A stretch of DNA of 5,839 nt from assembly GCA_946187025.1 (NCBI GenBank), contig CAMHPM010000117.1, positions 1 to 5,839 on the forward strand. The letters are read 5' to 3'. This DNA comes from an uncultured Prevotellaceae bacterium. Lineage in GTDB: Bacteria > Bacteroidota > Bacteroidia > Bacteroidales > Bacteroidaceae. A model generated the notes under the pieces. It was not told the DNA's origin, made no database searches, and saw only the letters and a program-made list of their open reading frames with translations. The translations under genes were made by a program, and so were the position numbers. The first letter of the stretch is position 1. The number at the start of each line of letters is the position of its first letter. Positions 1 to 5,180 of the stretch are shown here, piece after piece.

Positions 1-1881
1 ATAGAATACCATGGTGTCAATTCTGTTGCCTTCCCATGTGCAGTCTTTCCATGTATTGCCTATGCCGGTCGCAGGTTGCATGAATACAGCACCAGCTCCT
101 TTAATGTATCTGAATCCACTATCATGGTCAAACAGATTATATGCAGGTGGACTCATCGGCCCCTCTCCAAATCCGTGAAAGTCGTAATCAACAGGATTGA
201 ATGTAGGATTCACGTAGTGTATTTGCCTGAACGTGTTGGCGTAGGCATTGCCCTCGCCGCCCATCATGTCTGCAAAATGACATCTGAATGTTATGTTACT
301 AAATATACAGTTGCTTGTGTGGCAATAGGCTTTCAGTCCTTGATGTCCGTCGTACCCGTCAATGATGGCGTGGCTGATGTTTGTATCGTAACTGTCTTGT
401 ATGTATAATGGGTTTGTAAAGTTGCGTATCTCAACATTGTATATGCTACTGTGTGCTGCACGTTTCATGTTAATGCCGTTCCAGCCGTAGTCCATCTCCT
501 GAGCTTGTGCCACACTGTAATATAGGGGGATTCCATGATGATGGAAAAGACCATTCCAACGACTGCTTATGCTTACGTTCCGTATATGTATGTCTTCAAG
601 CATCTCGACATTGAATATTGCTGGCTTGTACTTCATGGGGCAATCTCTTAGCAATGGTTGGCAGAGCTCTATGGTGTGGGAGTCGATAACTCGTCTTACC
701 TCGGTCAGCCACTGAAATGAAGGAGCTTCCTCTTGGCCGGCTCGGTGTGCCGTGAGCCATTCAGGGCGCAGAGTTACCACACCCAGGAGTTCTTTTATTA
801 GATTACCGTCGGGGGTTGTATTGTACATGCCCAACATTATGTATTGCCCAATGGCAGAGCTGTCTTCCACATGCAGTATTGTTTCGCCTGCCATCGAGTC
901 GGTCGTAACAATTGTAGCAAAGGGTGGTGTGAGAATGTGTCCGTCGCTGCCTGGGTCGGACAGCGAACTGCTTTCCATGTGTATGTGTTTGGGACGACGA
1001 AAGTCGAGTCCCCAAAAAATGTTGCTCGGCTGCAATGCCTCTCCTGTTGTTATGAAGAAAGGTGAAAGCCAGGGGTTTCTATGCCCTTGTACGGTCGTGC
1101 CGCAGTTTACAAATGTCGTGAGTATGTGTCCTGCTCGGTCACATTCGCCCTCGATTGATATGTGCGAATGATTGATTTGCAAGAAAGATTTATCCCCCGA
1201 CATGTTAAACATGTAACGCCCTTTAGGAAAAAAGAGCGTGCCACCACCATTTTGTCCTATATCGTCTATAAGTGCCTGCACCATTGGCAATACGTCTTTC
1301 CCTGTCCCTGGCAGGATGCCATGTGTGCTTACATCTATATGTTTTTTACTTGATACGTAGTCAGCCTGTGGTATTGACAGAGAATGCTTTGAGTGGGGTG
1401 AAGGCTGAGGATGGCGTCTTAGCCTATATGCAAGGAAAAACGGTTTGCCATGGACGCAACCTAATGGAGAGTTTCTGAAGCAGATGCCTATGGCGACGAA
1501 TGGAACAAGTGATGGAAAACTCCAAGTGAGCAATGTGCATGCCATGACGATGATAAGGCTTATGCGCCACATTATGCTCACAGCCAATCTGTGTGGAGAT
1601 AACTTGGAGAGTATATACTCGGCAATCAGCCATAATAAGATGCACGCAACAATCTCGACAAGGATGAGGGCATGAAAACCGCAGATACACACCTCACAAA
1701 GTATTACTGCAACAGATAGTATTATCGATGCGTATGTCATACATTGGGGTAACTGTATCTTGTAGTTATAATGCCGTGTTAACAGTGACAGCTCTGACAT
1801 CTGTATTTGTGAACCGATGAAAGCCGTAATGAGTGACAGAAGGGGATAAGTCGTATAATCAGCAAGCATACTTAAATTCAT
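1..1881 (-). CDS. Membrane-anchored right-handed beta-helix protein (pectate-lyase-like fold), 3' end beyond window
   Basis: All 627 codons from the ATG at 1881 to base 1 are open; an in-frame TAA lies just upstream at 1893-1891, so the start is at 1881 or at the second ATG at 1869. Residues 1-140 are strongly hydrophobic with roughly four membrane segments (about 13-35, 47-67, 69-92, 104-135). An arginine-rich linker (R153, R155, R156) follows. From about residue 181 there is a classic beta-helix entry: HIDVSTHGILPGTGKD, then GGGTLFFPKGRY at 212-223, the signature of Pectate_lyase_3 and GH28-related proteins. Later landmarks are HHHG (447-450), MMGGEG (539-544) and DFHGFGEGP around H569; the last resembles DUF4955-type proteins of Bacteroidetes polysaccharide loci, but this is from memory. 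It starts 26 bp after the GH16 gene and is probably co-transcribed with it. A polysaccharide-binding, lyase or hydrolase role is inferred; no catalytic residues can be assigned. I do not recognise the membrane part. Confidence 0.85.
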   Translation of the reverse strand, partial: MNLSMLADYTTYPLLSLITAFIGSQIQMSELSLLTRHYNYKIQLPQCMTYASIILSVAVILCEVCICGFHALILVEIVACILLWLIAEYILSKLSPHRLAVSIMWRISLIIVMACTLLTWSFPSLVPFVAIGICFRNSPLGCVHGKPFFLAYRLRRHPQPSPHSKHSLSIPQADYVSSKKHIDVSTHGILPGTGKDVLPMVQALIDDIGQNGGGTLFFPKGRYMFNMSGDKSFLQINHSHISIEGECDRAGHILTTFVNCGTTVQGHRNPWLSPFFITTGEALQPSNIFWGLDFRRPKHIHMESSSLSDPGSDGHILTPPFATIVTTDSMAGETILHVEDSSAIGQYIMLGMYNTTPDGNLIKELLGVVTLRPEWLTAHRAGQEEAPSFQWLTEVRRVIDSHTIELCQPLLRDCPMKYKPAIFNVEMLEDIHIRNVSISSRWNGLFHHHGIPLYYSVAQAQEMDYGWNGINMKRAAHSSIYNVEIRNFTNPLYIQDSYDTNISHAIIDGYDGHQGLKAYCHTSNCIFSNITFRCHFADMMGGEGNAYANTFRQIHYVNPTFNPVDYDFHGFGEGPMSPPAYNLFDHDSGFRYIKGAGAVFMQPATGIGNTWKDCTWEGNRIDTMVFY

Positions 1882-1907
1882 TGATGAGTGTTAAACATTT
1901 TGATTCG

Positions 1908-2726
1908 TTATTCTTCAGCTTGATATACCCGAATCCAGTCAAAGTGTGTTTCGTAAATCTTGTTAGTGATTGGTGTGGTTCGTTTTTCACTGCCGTTACC
2001 TACACTTTGGTTGAGTCGCAGGTAGAATGCTCGGTCGAATGTCCACTGGTCGTCGGCAATGTCATCCTTGTCTTCCGATTTCTTAAACCTACCTACCTCA
2101 CGACCGTCAACTGTCCAGACAATGTAGTCCTTGGTCCATTCCATGCCATATACGTGCCACTTTCTCACGTTGGTGCTGGTCTTGATTATGTAGGGAGAGG
2201 CCTTCCTTAGCATGTGCGACTGGTGGGTATGTACAGCATGCGACGATTTGCCGTCATTTCCGATTACTTCGATGATATCAATCTCACCATATTTGTACAC
2301 GTCATCTATCTTGTTTTCCACAGGTTTCATCCATACTGCAGGAAAATTGCCTGGCATGGTGTTAGTCTTCATTCTTACTTCAACCTTTCCATATTGAAAG
2401 TCAAATTTGCCATAGGTCTCTATGGCTCCGGTAAGCATTTGTGCCGTATCAGCATGAAGGTCATGGTTGGGAATGGCACGACACACTAAAGACCCATTTT
2501 TAATATAGACGACATCTTTGCTGTTACTTATCCAGCGGTTCCAGGTGCTGGGGCCCCGCTCTGAGCGAACCCATTTTGTCGTGTCGGGCTGAGAGCCATT
2601 GCGACCCTTGAATTCGTCGCTAAATACAAGCTTGTATTTTGTGGCAACTTCCTCTTCTTTTCTGTTAAGGATGAACAATGATGATAATAATACGGAGCCA
2701 AGTGCAAGCAGTATATATTTCCTCAT
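1908..2726 (-). CDS. Glycoside hydrolase family 16 protein (laminarinase / beta-glucanase-like)
   Basis: The 272-residue protein has the GH16 hallmark E-x-D-x-x-E in GEIDIIEVIG. By family precedent E148 is the nucleophile, D150 the helper and E153 the acid/base of a retaining endo-beta-glycanase. Other GH16 landmarks are FSDEF (35-39), TGAIETYGKFDFQYGKVEVR (99-118), FPAVWM (128-133), HAVHTH (163-168) and WHVYGMEWTKDYIVWTVDG (190-208), so the catalytic domain is complete at the usual length. The spacing of the motif fits the laminarinase-like branch (beta-1,3 or 1,3-1,4 glucan), but GH16 also covers agar, carrageenan and porphyran enzymes, and substrate cannot be read here. Residues 1-20 are a hydrophobic export segment without a lipobox cysteine or a clear signal peptidase I site, so it may stay as a membrane anchor. 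The ATG at 2726 sits a few bases behind a TAAATTTG promoter box. The gene leads into the beta-helix gene 26 bp downstream. Confidence 0.92.
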   Translation of the reverse strand: MRKYILLALGSVLLSSLFILNRKEEEVATKYKLVFSDEFKGRNGSQPDTTKWVRSERGPSTWNRWISNSKDVVYIKNGSLVCRAIPNHDLHADTAQMLTGAIETYGKFDFQYGKVEVRMKTNTMPGNFPAVWMKPVENKIDDVYKYGEIDIIEVIGNDGKSSHAVHTHQSHMLRKASPYIIKTSTNVRKWHVYGMEWTKDYIVWTVDGREVGRFKKSEDKDDIADDQWTFDRAFYLRLNQSVGNGSEKRTTPITNKIYETHFDWIRVYQAEE

Positions 2727-2733
2727 GTTGATG

Positions 2734-2751
2734 TAAATTTTTACAAATTTA
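2734..2751. repeat. Perfect 7-bp inverted repeat over the GH16 promoter box
   Basis: TAAATTT (2734-2740) and AAATTTA (2745-2751) are exact inverted copies separated by TTAC. The right arm plus one loop base is the -7 box of the GH16 gene read on the minus strand. It could be an operator or an mRNA 5' hairpin, but the arms are pure A/T in an AT-rich gap, so chance is a real possibility. Confidence 0.35.
2744..2751 (-). promoter_or_regulatory. Bacteroidetes-type -7 box for the GH16 / beta-helix operon
   Basis: On the minus strand bases 2751-2744 read TAAATTTG, a full match to the Bacteroidetes TAnnTTTG element. It lies 17 bp before the ATG at 2726, which would give a leader of only about 10-14 nt. 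A good TTTG -33 element at the usual 19-21 bp spacing is not seen; the closest is TTTA at 2780-2777, 25 bp away. The assignment therefore rests on the -7 box alone. Confidence 0.45.
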
Positions 2752-2843
2752 GGAAAAAGAACTGATATATGATTTATAAAAGTCTAAAAATATCATTTTG
2801 TCTTGTGTTTTATGAATGTCTTTGGTAAAAATATTATTTATGA

Positions 2844-2875
2844 TTTACACATTACACGATTTTTTCTTAACTTTG
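2844..2875 (+). promoter_or_regulatory. Bacteroidetes-type promoter of the glycosyltransferase gene
   Basis: TAACTTTG at 2868-2875 matches the TAnnTTTG -7 consensus exactly. TTTA at 2844-2847 stands 20 bp upstream as a one-mismatch form of the TTTG -33 element. Transcription would begin near 2880-2884, giving a 15-30 nt leader to the ATG at 2899 or 2911. Because the promoter lies downstream of the TTG at 2803, it argues against that codon as the translation start. Confidence 0.6.
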
Positions 2876-2898
2876 CACCAAATAAATTGATTATCGAC

Positions 2899-3708
2899 AT
2901 GCACGACAATATGGTATCTGTCATAATGCCGACATACAACTCAGGACGAGGACTGTGTGCAAGCATCGACAGTATCCTAAACCAGACATACAGTAACCTG
3001 GAACTCCTCATCACCGACGACCATTCGACAGATGAGGAGACACATGTCATCCTACAGCGCTACATGGAACAGGACAATCGCGTTGATGTGCTCTTCCTTG
3101 ACGAGAACAAGGGCCCGGGATTTGCACGCGACCAGTCCATACGCCGTGCCCGAGGCCGCTACATAGCGTTCTGCGACAGCGATGATTGTTGGTTTCCAGA
3201 AAAATTAGAAAGGCAGATTGCATTTATGAGAGAGCATGAATGCGGACTCTGCTATACATCGTATATAATGCGAGACGAGAACGGACGTGACATTGGACTT
3301 ACTGTTGCACCTAAACGTATGACTTTTGCCAAATTAAAGCATGATAACAAAATTGGATGTTCAACGGCAGTATATGATACCAAGGTGCTTGGTCGCAAAT
3401 ATTTTATGCCTTTTATTCGTAAACGTCAGGACTGGGGGCTGTTCCTGACCATATTACGTGACAGCAACTGTAAGGCATGTGGGTTGCAGGAACCTCTGGT
3501 GTATTACATGGTGCGCAATAATTCAGTGTCGAGCAATAAGATTGGTTTGATTAAGTACAACATCCGTATTTATGAAAAAGTGCTTGGCTATTCACATGCC
3601 AAGGCTACTGCATATTTCTATTGTCTTTTCATGCCGACACATCTCCATAAACTGCTGAAGAAACGAATCGACAGCTATAAATACTTACACGGAAAACGGC
3701 ATCGATAG
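2899..3708 (+). CDS. Family 2 glycosyltransferase (GT-A fold)
   Basis: The 269-residue protein transfers an activated sugar in the cytoplasm, typically during capsule, exopolysaccharide or O-antigen assembly. GT2 features in order are VSVIMPTYNSG (6-16) at the start of the nucleotide-binding fold, SILNQTYSNLELLITDDHSTD (25-45) with the first acidic pair D40/D41, NKGPGFARDQSIRRARGRYI (70-89), the DxD-type metal site CDSDD (92-96), and RQDW (176-179), where a catalytic acidic base is expected. YYMVRNNSVSSNK (202-214) resembles the tail of WbyL/amylovoran-type capsular GT2 enzymes. The frame is open back to a TTG at 2803, but that extension is AT-rich, shows no GT2 homology and contains the promoter, so I start at ATG 2899; ATG 2911 is equally possible and lies right at the fold. 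It has no membrane segment. It is divergent from the GH16 operon and convergent with the DUF1294 gene. Donor and acceptor are unknown. Confidence 0.9.
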   Translation: MHDNMVSVIMPTYNSGRGLCASIDSILNQTYSNLELLITDDHSTDEETHVILQRYMEQDNRVDVLFLDENKGPGFARDQSIRRARGRYIAFCDSDDCWFPEKLERQIAFMREHECGLCYTSYIMRDENGRDIGLTVAPKRMTFAKLKHDNKIGCSTAVYDTKVLGRKYFMPFIRKRQDWGLFLTILRDSNCKACGLQEPLVYYMVRNNSVSSNKIGLIKYNIRIYEKVLGYSHAKATAYFYCLFMPTHLHKLLKKRIDSYKYLHGKRHR

Positions 3709-3749
3709 TTTGTCTTATTTTCATTCTCATTCTCGGTTTTTCCAATTAC

Positions 3750-4355
3750 TCATTTCGTCTCCAACCGTGGTTTCACTGGGTCGGTGAGGCGGGTGATGTG
3801 GTCGTATTCCACCGTCAGTACGCCTTTGACGGCTTTGAAGTGTTGCATCGTTGCTTCGAGCGATTTGCTTTGAGGCTTCTTCAATGCCATGCCGTTGATG
3901 ATTTTGTAGTCATAGACGACTTCACATCCGTAGTCTTTGATGGCTTTCAGCAGTGGCTCTTTCCCTGTTTCGGCATCATACATCACAAGAAACACGTCGG
4001 GCGAATGCTCGGCCATGACGGGGATTGTATCGGCTTGCTCTGTGGTGGAATGCAGCTCTGCTTGATTTATGACCGATTTTGGCGTTCTGCACGAACAGAG
4101 GATGGCTAATGCTGCCTGGGCAATCAGTATCAGCGGAATGCCATACTTGAACTTCTTGTGCAACGTCTTGTGATGCCATGTTTTCATGCCGAGCCATGCG
4201 CCGAAGCTGCCTCCCACGATGGCCAATCCCAGCAACGTGGCTTCGGGTATCCGCCATTTCGAGCGCCTGGCTTTCCATTTGTCGATTCCGTAAACGAAGA
4301 ACGTAATCACGTTGATGGCTACGAGATATATGAGTATGAGTCGGGTTGCTGTCAT
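3750..4355 (-). CDS. DUF1294 membrane protein fused to a C-terminal I9 inhibitor-like domain
   Basis: Residues 1-85 match the DUF1294 pattern: a first membrane segment (6-24), then YGIDKWKARRSKWRIPE (22-38), LLGLAIVGGSFGAWLGM (41-57), the HHKTLHKKFKYGIP stretch (61-74) and a last membrane segment (73-88). DUF1294 proteins are usually only about 85-120 residues. This one is 201 because after a polar linker (90-117) there is a compact domain at 119-190. Its pattern (VFLVMYDAETGK at the start, AIKDYGCEVVYDYKIINGMA at 138-157, a helix around LEATMQHF, then VKGVLTVEYDH at 176-186) resembles the I9 propeptide/inhibitor fold of subtilases. The junction reads LCSC (86-89), the usual Bacteroidetes lipobox, so the tail looks like a former lipoprotein joined in frame. 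Positive charges before the last membrane segment place the tail outside the cytoplasm. It starts 10 bp after the acetyltransferase gene, so the two are co-transcribed. The function of DUF1294 is unknown; the I9 call is by pattern only. Confidence 0.85.
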   Translation of the reverse strand: MTATRLILIYLVAINVITFFVYGIDKWKARRSKWRIPEATLLGLAIVGGSFGAWLGMKTWHHKTLHKKFKYGIPLILIAQAALAILCSCRTPKSVINQAELHSTTEQADTIPVMAEHSPDVFLVMYDAETGKEPLLKAIKDYGCEVVYDYKIINGMALKKPQSKSLEATMQHFKAVKGVLTVEYDHITRLTDPVKPRLETK

Positions 4356-4365
4356 GAGTTGCAGA

Positions 4366-4956
4366 TTAGCGGTTTATCTCCCTTATCACCCGGCATGGAT
4401 TGCCTGTGGCTACCACGTTTGCAGGTATGTCTTTTGTCACTACTGAGCCAGCTCCGATTACAGTCCCGTCGCCTATAGTCACACCGGGCAGTACAACCAC
4501 GTTGGCACCTATCCAGCATCCGTTCCCAATCTTGATGGGCAGGGCATAAGTACGCCAGCGATATTCACCGCTGTCGGGCGACCAGTTGTGTGTGAGTCGT
4601 TCGGCCAGTTCTACTGGATGGGTGGCAGTGGTGAGATGAACACATGGGGCAATCAGTACGTCGTTGCCGATGGTGATGCGGTTGCAGTCGATAAACGTAC
4701 AGTTAAGGTTGATGCTTACGTTGGAGCCTATATATATGTTCGTACCGAAACCACATGTGAAACCATCGCCAACACTGACATTCGAACCCACTGCGCCGAA
4801 CAGCTCTGCGAGCATACTGTAGCGTTCGCTTCGCCGTTCGTAAGGAATGGCATTGTATCGGGCACACCATGCTGATGCCCGTGCCTTCCCTTTCAGAAAT
4901 TCCGGCGCATGGCAGTCGTATAGTTCCCCCGCCATACATTTCTCTAATTCTGTCAT
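4366..4956 (-). CDS. Sugar O-acetyltransferase, maltose/galactoside acetyltransferase type
   Basis: The 196-residue enzyme should move an acetyl group from acetyl-CoA to a sugar hydroxyl in the cytoplasm. Residues 1-55 form the N-terminal Mac helix region (MTELEKCMAGELYDCHAPEF through YSMLAELFG). From about 57 to 185 runs a left-handed beta-helix of hexapeptide repeats (VGSNVSVG, IGSNVSIN, IGNDVLIA, IGNGCWIG, IGDGTVIG). The catalytic histidine is H113 in TATHPVE, equivalent to His115 of LacA, with FID (88-90) matching the conserved aspartate region. The C-terminus VVTKDIPANVVATGNPCRVI (172-191) is the LacA/Maa/NodL signature. The loop after H113 is about ten residues longer than in E. coli LacA, as in Maa-like members. 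Natural acceptor unknown: spare sugars, or a polysaccharide building block given the neighbouring glycosyltransferase. No clear promoter box was found just upstream, so it may be read through from the right. Confidence 0.93.
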   Translation of the reverse strand: MTELEKCMAGELYDCHAPEFLKGKARASAWCARYNAIPYERRSERYSMLAELFGAVGSNVSVGDGFTCGFGTNIYIGSNVSINLNCTFIDCNRITIGNDVLIAPCVHLTTATHPVELAERLTHNWSPDSGEYRWRTYALPIKIGNGCWIGANVVVLPGVTIGDGTVIGAGSVVTKDIPANVVATGNPCRVIREINR

Positions 4957-4982
4957 AGGTTGCTTATGAACGGTTCGTGTTT

Positions 4983-5032
4983 ACTTAACCAGCACTGTGA
5001 CTGACGTCTTAGTGCTTCACGTTCGGCAAAAC
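4983..5032. repeat. Imperfect direct repeat, copy A
   Basis: About 50 bp starting ACTTAACCAGCACT and ending TTCGGCAAAAC. It aligns with copy B at 5058-5105 at roughly 70% identity with a 2-base gap; both ends are well conserved and about nine central bases differ. The offset between copies is 75 bp. Read on the minus strand, copy A gives VLPNVKH then a stop in the frame matching the peptidase leader, so it could be a decayed second copy of that leader's 3' part. Confidence 0.45.
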
Positions 5033-5053
5033 AAAAGCATGTTTTTGCTTTGC
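5026..5053. terminator. Near-perfect 28-bp palindrome, possible bidirectional terminator
   Basis: GCAAAACAAAAGCA (5026-5039) faces TGTTTTTGCTTTGC (5040-5053), with one mismatch and one G-T pair over 14 positions and no spacer, so a few central pairs would open as the loop. Each strand has an A-rich left arm and a T-rich right arm. It lies directly after the 35-codon leader stop and could end or weaken transcription from the lipocalin side before the acetyltransferase. There is no separate run of T after the stem, so the terminator call is weak. Confidence 0.35.
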
Positions 5054-5057
5054 GCTC

Positions 5058-5105
5058 ACTTAATCAGTACTTTGCAGCGGCCTTTCGTGCTACACTCGGC
5101 GAAAC
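5058..5105. repeat. Imperfect direct repeat, copy B
   Basis: About 48 bp, from ACTTAATCAGTACT to CTCGGCGAAAC, matching copy A at 4983-5032 at about 70%. It overlaps the last 14 codons and the stop of the 35-codon leader. On the minus strand both copies also carry, in a second shared frame, short tails ending VLIK-stop (copy B) and VLVK-stop (copy A). Confidence 0.45.
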
Positions 5106-5171
5106 GGGTTCCGCCATCATGCTCATTGTCATGCAGCATAAGGCCGCTGCCGCCAATAGAATCTTTCTCAT
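5064..5171 (-). pseudogene. 35-residue secreted leader, probable stump of a C10 (streptopain-type) peptidase
   Basis: An ATG at 5171, 9 bp after the lipocalin-like gene's stop, opens 35 codons to a TGA at 5064. The product begins MRKILLAAAALCC, then MTMSMMA at 14-20, a good Sec signal peptide with likely cleavage after A20. It continues EPVSPSVARKAAAKY, the usual beginning of the Spi/C10 propeptide in Prevotella and Bacteroides streptopain-like proteases, which normally runs on as an Ala-rich helix of AxxFL type. Nothing like the rest of the propeptide or the Cys/His peptidase domain follows in any minus-strand frame before the acetyltransferase. The simplest reading is a deletion remnant; a genuine small exported peptide translated with the lipocalin gene is possible. 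Family assignment is by pattern, on few residues. Confidence 0.5.
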
Positions 5172-5180
5172 AACTTCATC

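Noticed and set aside
1424..1690. 88-residue minus-strand frame in a different phase
   Set aside because: It lies wholly inside the membrane part of the beta-helix gene, is Cys/His-rich without a motif, and is explained as an out-of-frame shadow.
1..1880. Several plus-strand open frames (such as 76-408 and 752-1171) and the impression of a non-coding or decayed region
   Set aside because: The minus strand is open without a single stop across the whole stretch and encodes a coherent beta-helix protein; the plus-strand frames lack recognisable motifs and are antisense shadows.
1878..1898. Six-codon mini frame (MFNTHQ) whose TGA overlaps the ATG of the beta-helix gene
   Set aside because: An ATGA overlap could couple translation, but six codons with no ribosome site or conservation evidence is easily chance.
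3709..3749. Terminator between the convergent glycosyltransferase and DUF1294 genes
   Set aside because: The 41 bp hold only a CATTCT-type pyrimidine microrepeat and a short T run; no stem of useful length could be found.
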